DNA of 64,000 nucleotides, taken from the NCBI RefSeq assembly GCF_004339015.1, contig NZ_SMFQ01000005.1, forward strand, positions 310,001 through 374,000. Reading direction: 5' to 3'. Below the pieces are notes generated by a model. The model worked only from the letters and a program-made list of their open reading frames with translations, did not search any database and was not told the DNA's origin. A program made the translations under genes and the position numbers. Positions 9,025 through 18,411 of the stretch are shown here, piece after piece (the stretch's first letter is position 1; the number at the start of each line of letters is the position of its first letter). This DNA is from Cocleimonas flava. Its GTDB lineage: Bacteria > Pseudomonadota > Gammaproteobacteria > Thiotrichales > Thiotrichaceae.

Positions 9025-9542
9025 TTTCTGATATGACTCTCTATCGCTTGCTCAACACGTTTTACTATTACAGCTGCTTTTTGCTTTCCTGTCATTATAA
9101 CGGTATCTGCAACTTCTTTATAGAAAGGCTCTCGATCATTTAATAAGTTTCTTAAAGTAGTAAGGGGACTTTTGGTCTGCATTAATGGACGAGATTTATC
9201 GAAACGAATTCTCGAATATAAAAGCTCTGCCGTAGTGCATAGATAAACAACATGACCGTGCTCTTTCATATTTTTCCGGTTTTCTTCTCGCAATATGCTT
9301 CCACCGCCCGTAGCCAAAACTATATTCTCTAGTTGGCATAATTCTTTTATTATTTGCTCTTCCCTATCTCTAAACCCTTGTTCTCCTTCAATCTCGAAAA
9401 TGGTCGCTATGTCTACGCCCGTTCTTTCTTCTATTACTCTATCTGTATCAAGAAATTCTTTATTTAACTGTTTCGCTAAATACCTACCTATGGTCGACTT
9501 CCCTGCTCCCATTAACCCTACTAAAATTATATTTTTATCCAT
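9021..9542 (-). CDS. aroK: Shikimate kinase
   Basis: Phosphorylates shikimate to shikimate 3-phosphate using ATP. The 173-residue protein has Walker [13 protein letters not shown] (near residue 9), the shikimate-binding DTD motif in [13 protein letters not shown], and [14 protein letters not shown] (near 78). It is coupled to aroB by a 4-base overlap. It sits in the conserved pilMNOPQ-aroK-aroB order, but a strong terminator behind pilQ suggests that aroK has its own promoter in the 119-base gap. Confidence 0.97.
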   Translation of the reverse strand: MDKNIILVGLMGAGKSTIGRYLAKQLNKEFLDTDRVIEERTGVDIATIFEIEGEQGFRDREEQIIKELCQLENIVLATGGGSILREENRKNMKEHGHVVYLCTTAELLYSRIRFDKSRPLMQTKSPLTTLRNLLNDREPFYKEVADTVIMTGKQKAAVIVKRVEQAIESHIRK

Positions 9543-9605
9543 GGAATGTTTTATGCCAGTTGCTTAAACAGGAATCAAGTGATAACTCTTTTCTGCACCC
9601 AAAAA

Positions 9606-9632
9606 AAACGCCTGGTTAACCAGGCGTTTTAA
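9606..9632 (-). terminator. Rho-independent terminator of the pilMNOPQ operon
   Basis: A perfect palindrome, AACGCCTGG / CCAGGCGTT around TTAA, lies 30 bases past the pilQ stop. On the minus strand it is followed by a run of eight T. It separates pilQ from aroK. Confidence 0.85.
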
Positions 9633-9661
9633 TTTTATTTAATGATTTAAAAAACAATCAA

Positions 9662-11962
9662 TTACTTCATGATTTTTGGTGTAACAAAGATAAGCAACTC
9701 ACGTTTTTCATCATTATCAGTATCAGTTCTGAATAGACGACCTAACACTGGCACATCACCTAGCACCGGTACTTTATCAACTTTCGATGACTTCACCTCT
9801 TCATGAACACCACCTAATACGACGGTCTGACCATTTCCTACAAGTACCTGAGTGTTTATCTCTCTAGTATTGATACTAGGAACATCTGCGTATATTTCGC
9901 CGACTGTATCCTGGTTTACCTTTAGGTCCATAATGACATGTTCATCAGGAGTGATTTGCGGTGTCACTTCCAAACTTAGTACTGCCTTCTTAAATGCAAC
10001 CGTAGCCGCACCACTCGAACTTGCCTCGGTATATGGAATTTCAACACCTTGTTCGATTAATGCCTTCTTCTTATCAGCGGTAACAACACGTGGAGTTGAT
10101 ATTACTTCACCTTTATTCTCAGCCTGAAGCGCTGATAACTCTAAATCTAGTAAGTAATCTCCGCTTAATAATGAAAATGCAATTTGTCCTGCTGCTGCTG
10201 TAACTGGCATATTCACATTCAATCTATCGCTCAGACCAGGAACAGCTACTGATGAGCCTCCTCCTACAAGATCGTTAACCATCGAACTAGTACTTTCCGA
10301 ACTACCTGATGTACTTAGGTTTTTACCGAATGCTGTAGCACCGAATCTTGCTCCTAATTCTTTACTGAACTCATCAGTAGCAATCACTATTCTTGACTCA
10401 ACCGAAACTTGTTGAACTGGTACATCTAAGCTTTTAATAAGATTCTTAATATCAGCAACACGAGACGCTGTTTCTCTTACAATAATTGTATTGGTTCTTT
10501 CATCACCAGATGCATAACCTCGAGCTGAAATCGCTGAGTGCTCTGTACCAGTATCACTTTGAATCATAGCGAGCATATCTGCAGCTTTTGCATAATTCAC
10601 AGGAATGTATTCTGTAATTAATGGCTCAAGTGCCTGTTTGCGTTTATGCGCCTGTAATTCACGTTGCTCTTTAGCTTCTAACTCAGTTGCTTGTGCAACC
10701 CAGATTACATTTCCATTACTTCGCATTGCCAAGCCCTTAGACTCCAACACGATATCTAACGCCTGATCCCATGGAACATCTTTCAGTCTAAGTGTGATAT
10801 TACCTTTTACGCTATCACTAACAACGATATTCTTATCCGTAAAGTCAGCTAATAACTGTAGAACTGAACGTACTTCAATATCCTGGAAATTTAATGAAAG
10901 CTTTTTCCCCTTATAGTGCTTCTTCTTTTGCACTAATGGGTTAGTTTTAGCTTTAGGCTTAACTTTCTTCAGATTAACAATGTAGTTTGCGCCATTTTTT
11001 GATGTATCAAATTCAAATGCTGAATTCGCCATTATCTTGACTTGGACATCTCGACCACTTCTGATTATATCTATATAAGATGCAGGTGTTGCAAAATCCA
11101 AAACATCGATCCGCTTCTTCGCTTGCTTCGCTGCAGTATTTTTAATCGTTAAAACAACGGTATTACCAAACTTACGAGATTCTACAACGGTAGCTGCACT
11201 TGGAAGCTTAATTAGCGCACGTCCACCTGCATTTTCTGTTCTATGAAAATCTATCTGACCTAAAACATGATTAGCTCTATGTTGAGGAGATCTATGTGTT
11301 ACAGCACGCTGTGTTGGTTTATATTTTGCCTGAGTCGTTTTAGGACGCGCGACATAGTTACTTGCAACAGCTTGTTGTTTCACGCTCTTAGCTTTCACAA
11401 CCGGACCTGGTCTTTTATTTAGATCCGCCGGCTTGTATGCCGCGAGCCTTTTAGCTTCTGCTGCTTTTCTTGCCTGGTTTCTTTGAACAGCTGCTCGTTT
11501 TTGCTCTGCTGCTCTCTTTTGAGCAGCGACCTGACGCGCTTTGGCTTGAGCTTGTGCATTATTCGGGGCTGCCTGTTGATCATCGAACGTCAGAACAACA
11601 TCATTACCTTGTAAACTAGTGGTGTATTTTGTGAGTTTGTTTAAAGAAACCATAACTCTTAACTTATCGCCTGCTCCAGCCAGCTTGACTCCTTTCACAG
11701 ACTTCGAGTTAACTTGATGGCTTCTCTTACCCATTCCTCTTTCAGCATTCTCAAAGTCTAAAACTATGCCTGCTGGCTGCTTCATTAAAAAGCTTTTTGG
11801 TATTCCTACTTTACTGTCAAAATGCAGACGTAAACTCGATTTACCAGATGATTGAATTGCAGAATCCACACTTTGCAAACGAGCTGTAGCGTAACTACTA
11901 CCAGTTGCAAGTAACAGTGCCGGCAAGCTCAAGCCCAATAAGGTACGTGTAATAATTTTCAT
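9662..11962 (-). CDS. pilQ: Type IV pilus secretin PilQ
   Basis: Outer-membrane secretin through which type IV pili extend. The 766 residues comprise a signal peptide (LLGLSLPALLLATGSSYA), two AMIN-type peptidoglycan-binding regions (about 30-130 and 235-335), a Lys/Ala/Gln-rich linker (140-235), an STN/N0 domain (LNFQDIEVRSVLQLLADFT, near 355), N-domain repeats, and the C-terminal secretin barrel with VLGGVHEE and VPVLGDVPVLGRLFR. It is the last gene of pilMNOPQ and is followed by a strong terminator. A pilus machine is also the usual route for DNA uptake. Confidence 0.96.
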   Translation of the reverse strand: MKIITRTLLGLSLPALLLATGSSYATARLQSVDSAIQSSGKSSLRLHFDSKVGIPKSFLMKQPAGIVLDFENAERGMGKRSHQVNSKSVKGVKLAGAGDKLRVMVSLNKLTKYTTSLQGNDVVLTFDDQQAAPNNAQAQAKARQVAAQKRAAEQKRAAVQRNQARKAAEAKRLAAYKPADLNKRPGPVVKAKSVKQQAVASNYVARPKTTQAKYKPTQRAVTHRSPQHRANHVLGQIDFHRTENAGGRALIKLPSAATVVESRKFGNTVVLTIKNTAAKQAKKRIDVLDFATPASYIDIIRSGRDVQVKIMANSAFEFDTSKNGANYIVNLKKVKPKAKTNPLVQKKKHYKGKKLSLNFQDIEVRSVLQLLADFTDKNIVVSDSVKGNITLRLKDVPWDQALDIVLESKGLAMRSNGNVIWVAQATELEAKEQRELQAHKRKQALEPLITEYIPVNYAKAADMLAMIQSDTGTEHSAISARGYASGDERTNTIIVRETASRVADIKNLIKSLDVPVQQVSVESRIVIATDEFSKELGARFGATAFGKNLSTSGSSESTSSMVNDLVGGGSSVAVPGLSDRLNVNMPVTAAAGQIAFSLLSGDYLLDLELSALQAENKGEVISTPRVVTADKKKALIEQGVEIPYTEASSSGAATVAFKKAVLSLEVTPQITPDEHVIMDLKVNQDTVGEIYADVPSINTREINTQVLVGNGQTVVLGGVHEEVKSSKVDKVPVLGDVPVLGRLFRTDTDNDEKRELLIFVTPKIMK

Positions 11963-12021
11963 GTTAAATAACCCACTCGTTTAATTTTATTTTTATTTTT
12001 CAGTTCCAATTGATCTTCAAG

Positions 12022-12582
12022 TTATTCTTGATTAAGAGCAATGGATATATCTCTTTCCTTATAACCGCCTAAACCGTTCGATACGGTCTCAACCATGTCC
12101 ATTTTCACTTCTGAAATATTCATGATTTTTCCATAATTTTGGCCAAGATAATTTCCCGCTTTAACAGTTTGCACTGCTCCTTCAGGAATTTTCACTAAAG
12201 CCCATAAGGTATTATCTTTTTTTACTGTGCCAACCATTCTCAAACTATCCAGTGGAAAACCTTCCAGGAATTCTGGTACGCGAGTAGTATCAATATTAAT
12301 ACCATTATCAATAATTTCTTCCCTTACTGTATTTGGCGCTAGCATCGCAGCATCAAAGGGATCTTTTTCATGTTCTGGATAGATATACCTTAAATAAGGC
12401 TTAACCTCTGGGATCGGTACAATTGGTGCAGCCGGCTTACCACGCTGCTCTGCAAAGTACGTATCCAAATCAGCTTTACTGACATTACACCCAGTTAGCA
12501 TAAGAGAAGATACACACAAAGGTAAGATTATCGCTGCCTTTTTGAAATGATAATTCTTTGATTTATTTAGCTTATTAATCAT
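12022..12582 (-). CDS. pilP: Type IV pilus lipoprotein PilP
   Basis: Inner-membrane lipoprotein that links the PilN-PilO platform to the PilQ secretin. A frame is open back to 12618, but the ATG at 12582, preceded by TAGGA and located just after the pilO stop, is the better start. It gives 186 residues with a lipoprotein signal peptide and the lipobox LTGC. The C-terminal half (FPLDSLRMVGTVKKDN, VKAGNYLGQNYGKI) matches the PilP beta-domain that binds PilQ. It lies between pilO and pilQ in the canonical order. Confidence 0.93.
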   Translation of the reverse strand: MINKLNKSKNYHFKKAAIILPLCVSSLMLTGCNVSKADLDTYFAEQRGKPAAPIVPIPEVKPYLRYIYPEHEKDPFDAAMLAPNTVREEIIDNGINIDTTRVPEFLEGFPLDSLRMVGTVKKDNTLWALVKIPEGAVQTVKAGNYLGQNYGKIMNISEVKMDMVETVSNGLGGYKERDISIALNQE

Positions 12583-12586
12583 TATC

Positions 12587-13237
12587 CTAGCCCTCAGTCC
12601 CTTCCACTTCTTCTTCACTTAAGTAACGATACGTTTTAATCGTCGCTTTTAGAGAAAGGCGTGAAATTGTCGGTTTATTCTTATTCTTTTTTGCGGCGTC
12701 TTTTTCTTTCTTTTCTTCAGCTTGTTGCAATTGGATATTATTAATCGTAACAATTCTAGGTAAGGCTGAAAGATCGCTCACAAAACCAGCTAATTCTGCG
12801 TAAGTACCTTTTGCTTCGATTTTTATCGGCTTTTCAGCAAAAAACTCTTTATGTATTTCATCTTCAGGTTTAAACAGTTCAATTTCTAAACCATTACTTA
12901 AGCCTTTTTCAGAGATATCGAGTATTAAACCTGGGATTTCAGTATCACTTGGCAACTGATCTTTTAGTGCTCCAAATGAAATCTGCATCTCTTCTAATTG
13001 TGCCTTATATGCTGGCAATTGATTAGCGCGAGCCTGCTTCTTTTCATAAACTTTACGCTTATCTTGCTCTTGAGACTGCACTGTTTTAAGAGTGGCCAGC
13101 TGATCAACAATAACTAATTTATAACCGATGAATAAAGCCAAACTAAATACGATAACAACCGCACCAATCTTTATCGGCAATGAAACGTTAGCCGGATCGC
13201 TTAATAGATTATTAATTTCTTGAGTATCAATTGCCAT
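12587..13237 (-). CDS. pilO: Type IV pilus inner-membrane platform protein PilO
   Basis: A 216-residue bitopic protein with one membrane span (VVIVFSLALFIGYKLVIV, about residues 27-45), a periplasmic coiled coil (50-100) and a ferredoxin-like fold. It dimerises with PilN to form the alignment subcomplex. The motif QLPSDTEIPGLILDISEKGLSNGLE, shortened here to QLPSDTEIPGLILDI, is typical. Its start overlaps the pilN stop by 11 bases. A Lys/Glu-rich insert near 175-190 is slightly unusual. Confidence 0.94.
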   Translation of the reverse strand: MAIDTQEINNLLSDPANVSLPIKIGAVVIVFSLALFIGYKLVIVDQLATLKTVQSQEQDKRKVYEKKQARANQLPAYKAQLEEMQISFGALKDQLPSDTEIPGLILDISEKGLSNGLEIELFKPEDEIHKEFFAEKPIKIEAKGTYAELAGFVSDLSALPRIVTINNIQLQQAEEKKEKDAAKKNKNKPTISRLSLKATIKTYRYLSEEEVEGTEG

Positions 13238-13805
13238 TTTCGCTCTCCTTATCCCCAGCCTGCGTGAGTAATTGATTTACATTTAGCTTGAAAGATCTTA
13301 AACGACTCTTATCATCTTTAGGATCGACCTTAATCGTATTCAAATCTGAAGAACTCAACCAAGGTGAAGCATTCAATCTATTCATATAACTAGATACTCG
13401 AGCACTAGACTCCGCTTTACCCTCTAGTTTGATTTTGTTTTCTTCTTGAACGAGATGAGTTAAGTAGAGCCCTTTAGGTAAAGCATTAACCATTTCGTCG
13501 AACAGATGCACAATACCAGGTCGTGTTGACTGTAATTTTTCAATGACAGCAATACGATCTAACAATGCTTTTTTATTCGCATCCAGGGTTTTGATTTCCT
13601 CTAAAGTCTTATCAAGTCTTTTAATTTCTGCCTGTATATAAGCATTTCTACTTTCTTGATAAGAAATTCTACCTTCCATATAGGTATATCCAGCACCGAC
13701 TGCAAGTACACCGACTGCAACCGCGCCCACGATGGACATAACGAATTGCTGCTGGCTTTTCTTCCTCGCAGCCTCACGCCATGGTAATAAATTTATTCCA
13801 GCCAT
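13227..13805 (-). CDS. pilN: Type IV pilus inner-membrane platform protein PilN
   Basis: A 192-residue bitopic protein. It begins with the conserved cytoplasmic tail INLLPWREAARKKSQQQF, which binds PilM, followed by one membrane span (about 22-42), a coiled coil and a periplasmic domain containing LPKGLYLTHL. It pairs with PilO. Its start codon abuts the pilM stop, so the two genes are probably translationally coupled. Confidence 0.95.
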   Translation of the reverse strand: MAGINLLPWREAARKKSQQQFVMSIVGAVAVGVLAVGAGYTYMEGRISYQESRNAYIQAEIKRLDKTLEEIKTLDANKKALLDRIAVIEKLQSTRPGIVHLFDEMVNALPKGLYLTHLVQEENKIKLEGKAESSARVSSYMNRLNASPWLSSSDLNTIKVDPKDDKSRLRSFKLNVNQLLTQAGDKESENGN

Positions 13806-14857
13806 TATTCAAACCCCCTTAAAGCTAATCCCGCAGGAACTAACATCGCAGGAATGTCACTGGTGAAACGTGCTGGATTTACTTTTGAATGCAACACGAC
13901 ATTTGCAAATGGATTTGCTAAAGCAGTAGGTATTCCTATTAGCTCTTGAATTTGCTCATCGATACCAGGAATACTTGCACAGCCTCCTGATAAAAGAACT
14001 TTGTCTACTTTCTCATTTTGAGTAGAGGCGTAATAGAACTGAAGAAATCGTTGTACCTGTCTCACCATGTTTTCTCTGAATGGATCAAGTACTTCAGAAA
14101 CATAACCTTCAGGTAAATTTCCGTTTTTCTTGGCTAGACCAGATTCAGCGTAAGAAAGACCATAGCGTTGAGATATTTCTTCTGTAAGTTGTCTACCACC
14201 GAAAACTTGCTCTCTAGAGAAAACAACTTTACCTTGTTCAAATACATTGATACCCGTCATAGATGCACCGAAGTCAACTGCTGCGACAACATCATGCTTA
14301 TCTAGCTCGTTGATCATTGTTTTAAACAATAACTCAACTGCGTTGGATTCAAGGTCGACTATTTCTACATGCAGACCTGCCATTTCGGCAGCTGCCAGCC
14401 TAACTTCAACATTTTCTGTTCGTGTTCCGGCAATCAAAACATCCATCATTTCTGATGAAGTTTCTGATGGACCCAGAACTTCAAAATCGAAATTAACCTC
14501 ATCCATGGGATAAGGAATGTACTGTTCGGCTTCTAAGGAAATTTGAGCTTCTAATTCACCCGCTGGAATGGATGCTGGGATAGTGATAATTTTATTGATA
14601 GCCATCGAAGAAGGAATACCTAAAGCACATCGTCTGCTTTTGGTACGGCTGTTTTTCACAGCTTGCTTGATAGCTTCGCCTACTTTCTCGGCTTCGTTGA
14701 TATCTCTTTCACTTGTTACACCATCAGGTAAGCCCGATACAGCGTAACTATCCACACGATAATCAGACCCTTTTCGAGAGAGCTCTAACAGCTTTACAGC
14801 TGATGAACTTATATCAATGCCTAAGAGATTGCCGCTTTTCTTTGAGAAGGAAAACAC
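13805..14857 (-). CDS. pilM: Type IV pilus assembly ATPase-fold protein PilM
   Basis: A 350-residue actin-like cytoplasmic protein that binds the PilN N-terminal tail. It shows GIDISSSAVKLLEL (residues 13-26), AVDFGASMTGINVF (near 195) and LLSGGCASIPGIDE (near 290), the three nucleotide-binding segments of the FtsA/actin fold. It is the first gene of pilMNOPQ, divergent from the PBP1a gene across a 248-base intergenic region, as in Pseudomonas and many relatives. Confidence 0.96.
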   Translation of the reverse strand: MFSFSKKSGNLLGIDISSSAVKLLELSRKGSDYRVDSYAVSGLPDGVTSERDINEAEKVGEAIKQAVKNSRTKSRRCALGIPSSMAINKIITIPASIPAGELEAQISLEAEQYIPYPMDEVNFDFEVLGPSETSSEMMDVLIAGTRTENVEVRLAAAEMAGLHVEIVDLESNAVELLFKTMINELDKHDVVAAVDFGASMTGINVFEQGKVVFSREQVFGGRQLTEEISQRYGLSYAESGLAKKNGNLPEGYVSEVLDPFRENMVRQVQRFLQFYYASTQNEKVDKVLLSGGCASIPGIDEQIQELIGIPTALANPFANVVLHSKVNPARFTSDIPAMLVPAGLALRGFE

Positions 14858-15105
14858 AGATTAGATCCTTTTATTGTTATTATTTATAGAAACCCTTGAG
14901 GGGTATTTCTTATTAGTTCTGTGACAATACTAGCGTCGATTAATAAAATAGTCTACCCTCTTACCCCTCTATGGCACATACTTTGGACGGACGGTAGAAT
15001 GTTATAATTTTTAATTATAAGGAACTACTGCTTAGTAATACCTATCAAGCATATTAAAAATTAATATATAACAAACACCTAGAAAAACAAATTTTATCAA
15101 TTCAA
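14858..15105. promoter_or_regulatory. Divergent promoter region, pilM / PBP1a gene
   Basis: 248 AT-rich non-coding bases separate the oppositely directed pilM and PBP1a genes, so both promoters should lie here. CCCTTGAGGGG at 14892-14902 can form a short stem. No copy of the dispersed repeat is present and I could not fix individual promoter boxes. Confidence 0.6.
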
Positions 15106-17748
15106 ATGCCTCTATTTAAAATACTCATTCGTTACATCATTGCTCCTATTTTCTTTGTCAGCATATTAGGAATTGTAGGTATCACTGCGATCTATTTTTA
15201 TTATTCATCGCAAATACCATCAGTAAGTGAATTAAAAAACACCCAGCTCAACTTACCGCTAAGGGTATACAGTAGTGATGATCAACTTATCGCTGAGTTT
15301 GGAGAGCATCGTAGACGTCCGGTTAAATATAACCAGGTTCCAGATAATTTAAAAAACGCTTTTATTTCAATTGAAGACTCTCGCTTCTACCAACATAAAG
15401 GTGTGGACTTTAAAGGTATTGCCCGTGCGATTGTATCTGCCGTAAAAAGTGGTCGCGTTAGCCAAGGGGCTAGTACTATTACCATGCAAGTCGCTAGAAA
15501 CTTCTTTTTAACCAATGAAAGAACGGTTGATAGAAAATTACGTGAAGCACTTCTTGCCTTAAAAATAGAAGATGAGCTTACCAAACAAGAAATTTTAGAA
15601 CTGTACCTGAATAAAATATTTTTAGGAAAACGTTCATATGGCGTTGGATCAGCCGCTGAAATTTATTATGGTAAAAAAGTAGAAGATCTTACGCTGGCTC
15701 AAAGTGCGATGATTGCAGGATTGCCTAAAGCACCCTCAAAATACAACCCTGTAAGAAACCCCAAAAGAGCCAAAGTCAGAAGAGATTACATTCTTAAGCG
15801 TATGCTTGAGCTTGGCTATATTGGTGACACTGATTATCAAACCGCTTTAGCAGAAGAAATCACCGCAGAAATTCATAATGTAGAAAATGAAACCTATGCC
15901 CCTTACATGGCAGAGATGGCAAGAACGGATGCGATCAGACGCTATGGTGAAGAAAACATCTATAAGCTGGGCTTAAAGATTTACACGACCCTTGATAGCG
16001 CAGAGCAAGACAACGCCATTCAAACACTTCGTAACAATCTTTTGAGTTATACCAAGCGACATGGTTATAGAGGTGCTGAAGACAAAGTAGAACTGGAGTC
16101 TTTAAAAACCACGAAAGAAAAACAGGAAAAACTAAAAACATATAAAGTATTTGCCGAACTCTATCCTGCTCTGGTTATCAGCAGTAACGCGAAAGAAGCT
16201 GTATTAGAGGTTTATAAAGAAAGTAAGCCGGTAAAAATCACCCTAAAGCAAATGTCCTGGGCAAGAAAATACATCAATGAAAATAAAAGAGGGAAGAAAC
16301 CCAAGGCTGTAGATTCTGTCATAGTTGCAGGCGATGTTATTAGAGTCATGAAAGATGACAAAGGTATCTGGAATCTTTCTCAAGTACCAAAAGTAACCGG
16401 CGCACTTGTTGCAATGAACCCAAAAAATGGCGCTATTGAAGCCATAGCAGGCGGTTTTGATTTTACTTACAGTAAATTCAACCGGGCAATTCAGGCAAAA
16501 CGTCAACCAGGCTCCAGCTTTAAACCGTTTATATACGCGGCAGCGCTGGAAAAGGGATATTCTCCTGCAACAACTGTCGAAGATGAGCCTCTTGATTTAG
16601 CAAACAGCACGTGGGACCCACAAAACTACGGCCATGAATTTGGTGGACCTACCCGATTGCGTGTTGCATTAGCCAAATCAAAGAATCTGGTTTCTATCAG
16701 ACTTTTACAACAAATAGGCCTTGGATACGCGATTGAATATGCAAAACGTTTTGGCTTTAAGAAACGAGCCTTACCAGAAGACTTAACACTGGCGTTAGGA
16801 ACAGGATCTGCGACTCCGTTAGAAATGGCGACGGCATACTCAAGTTTTGCCAATGGCGGATTTAAAGTAGAAAGTCACTTCATCCGCAAAATCGTGGATC
16901 GCACCAACACCACTATATACGAAGCAAACCCATATACAGCGTGTGAGGATTGCTCTACAAACAACCCTAATTCTTCCAAGATCAATCCTGCGAAACGAAT
17001 TATGAAACCGACGGTGCATTATCAGATAACCAGTATGCTTCAGAGTGTAGCCCAATCAGGCACTGGTTCTCGGACAAATAGACTCAAGCGAAGAGACTTA
17101 GCAGGTAAGACTGGCACAACCGATGACCAGAAAGATGCCTGGTTCTGTGGATTTTCACCCACCAAAGTAACCACTGTCTGGGTTGGGTTTGATCGCATTG
17201 CTCCACTCGGAAGAAAAGAGACTGCTGCAGGCGCTGCATTACCGATCTGGATAGATTTCATGGGCACTGCGCTTAAAGGAGAAAAGGACGTTGGCTGGAA
17301 AGTCCCAAGAGGACTGATCAACGTTCAACTGGATGCTGAAACCGGCATGCCACCTAATGAATATACAATGGAAACGATCAATGAGGCATTAACTCCTGAG
17401 CAGATTCCAACTGAAGAAGAAATCTTAGCCTATATGGCAGCTCATCGTGAAGACATGCTTGAGCAACGTGAAATGCAAGTTCTGGAAAACATGGAAAACT
17501 TAGATGAAGTGACCAGAGCTAGACACATGGAACGCATTAGAAGAGAAGCCGCACAAAGACAGGAAAACCAAAGAAGACGCGAACAAGCCCGTCAAAGAGA
17601 AATAGATAGATTACGCAGCTTAGGCATTGAGCCACCAGCATCTTTAACGCAACAACAGCCTCAAGCCAATATGAATGATCAACAGCCCATAGATAGAACA
17701 CAAAGGGCAAATAGAGAAGGCGTAGAAATGCCAGAACAGTTATTCTAG
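15106..17748 (+). CDS. mrcA: Penicillin-binding protein 1A (class A, bifunctional)
   Basis: Polymerises and crosslinks peptidoglycan on the periplasmic face of the inner membrane. The 880-residue protein has an N-terminal membrane anchor (about 8-30) and a GT51 transglycosylase domain with EDSRFYQHKGVDFKGIARA and QGASTITMQVARN. It also has an OB-like insert and a transpeptidase domain with the active serine in QPGSSFKPF (near residue 468), the SKN-type motif in AKSKNLVS, and KTGTTDDQKDAWF (near 668). The C-terminal 100 residues are Arg/Gln-rich and probably disordered. The arrangement divergent from pilM is conserved in gammaproteobacteria. Confidence 0.97.
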   Translation: MPLFKILIRYIIAPIFFVSILGIVGITAIYFYYSSQIPSVSELKNTQLNLPLRVYSSDDQLIAEFGEHRRRPVKYNQVPDNLKNAFISIEDSRFYQHKGVDFKGIARAIVSAVKSGRVSQGASTITMQVARNFFLTNERTVDRKLREALLALKIEDELTKQEILELYLNKIFLGKRSYGVGSAAEIYYGKKVEDLTLAQSAMIAGLPKAPSKYNPVRNPKRAKVRRDYILKRMLELGYIGDTDYQTALAEEITAEIHNVENETYAPYMAEMARTDAIRRYGEENIYKLGLKIYTTLDSAEQDNAIQTLRNNLLSYTKRHGYRGAEDKVELESLKTTKEKQEKLKTYKVFAELYPALVISSNAKEAVLEVYKESKPVKITLKQMSWARKYINENKRGKKPKAVDSVIVAGDVIRVMKDDKGIWNLSQVPKVTGALVAMNPKNGAIEAIAGGFDFTYSKFNRAIQAKRQPGSSFKPFIYAAALEKGYSPATTVEDEPLDLANSTWDPQNYGHEFGGPTRLRVALAKSKNLVSIRLLQQIGLGYAIEYAKRFGFKKRALPEDLTLALGTGSATPLEMATAYSSFANGGFKVESHFIRKIVDRTNTTIYEANPYTACEDCSTNNPNSSKINPAKRIMKPTVHYQITSMLQSVAQSGTGSRTNRLKRRDLAGKTGTTDDQKDAWFCGFSPTKVTTVWVGFDRIAPLGRKETAAGAALPIWIDFMGTALKGEKDVGWKVPRGLINVQLDAETGMPPNEYTMETINEALTPEQIPTEEEILAYMAAHREDMLEQREMQVLENMENLDEVTRARHMERIRREAAQRQENQRRREQARQREIDRLRSLGIEPPASLTQQQPQANMNDQQPIDRTQRANREGVEMPEQLF

Positions 17749-17771
17749 CGTTTCAATAGACATTTAATTTA

Positions 17772-17797
17772 CACCCCCCTACTTTGGGGCGTTTTTT
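17772..17797 (+). repeat. C-rich dispersed repeat, copy 2 (possible terminator of the PBP1a gene)
   Basis: CACCCCCCTACTTT is followed by GGGGCG and a T-tract. In this copy CCCC and GGGG could pair across CTACTTT ahead of the T-run, so it could terminate the PBP1a transcript. It lies 23 bases past the stop. Confidence 0.75.
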
Positions 17798-17803
17798 CAT
17801 AAC

Positions 17804-17838
17804 AAATTAAACCCAGGCTTTATGTCTGGGTTTAATTT
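17804..17838. terminator. Bidirectional terminator between the PBP1a gene and lspA
   Basis: A perfect 13-bp stem, AAATTAAACCCAG / CTGGGTTTAATTT with a 9-base loop, sits between the convergent PBP1a and lspA genes. The flanks are A/T-rich on both sides. Confidence 0.75.
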
Positions 17839-17847
17839 ATCTTAAGA

Positions 17848-18411
17848 TTATTCTTCTTCAGAATAAAAGAAACTACCAATAACAAGAATAACTGCACCGA
17901 TATTTATTGCGATATCAGCGACGTTAAACGTAGCAAAATGAGAAAAACCATCAGCCCACTTAGAAAGAAAAAACACCTCCCAATCAGCATAGACATCGAT
18001 AAAATCGATAACGCGACCATGCAACACACGATCAATCAGGTTATTCCCAACGGCTCCACCCAAAACAAGTGAGAGCCCAATGGCCGTCCATTTCTGATCT
18101 TCCTTTAACTTCTTTAGCCAGACCAGAATAACAATACTGACAACGATGGTTAGCCCTACAAAAAACCAGCGCTGCCAGCCGCCCTGATCACCAAGAAAGC
18201 TAAACGCAGCGCCATAATTATAAGCAAGTGTGAAGTTTAAATGAGGTATAACAGGGTAGCTCGCACCACCTAGCTCAAGACTGCTTTCAGCAGTCCATTT
18301 CGTTATCTGATCAATAAAAATAACAACAAAGCTAACCCATAACCACTTCAATGAGGTATTGGACAGAATAGAGCTTTCTTCAGTTAAGTCCGCAGCCTTT
18401 TTATTAGGCAT
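17848..18411 (-). CDS. lspA: Lipoprotein signal peptidase (signal peptidase II)
   Basis: Inner-membrane aspartyl protease that cleaves prolipoprotein signal peptides. The four membrane spans are visible. The two catalytic aspartates lie in [12 protein letters not shown] and [11 protein letters not shown], and NYGAAFSFL is also conserved. The ATG at 18411, overlapping the ileS stop by 8 bases, gives 187 residues and is preferred to the longer open frame back to 18441. The ileS-lspA pair is conserved. The N-terminal 20 residues before the first span are longer than usual. Confidence 0.95.
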   Translation of the reverse strand: MPNKKAADLTEESSILSNTSLKWLWVSFVVIFIDQITKWTAESSLELGGASYPVIPHLNFTLAYNYGAAFSFLGDQGGWQRWFFVGLTIVVSIVILVWLKKLKEDQKWTAIGLSLVLGGAVGNNLIDRVLHGRVIDFIDVYADWEVFFLSKWADGFSHFATFNVADIAINIGAVILVIGSFFYSEEE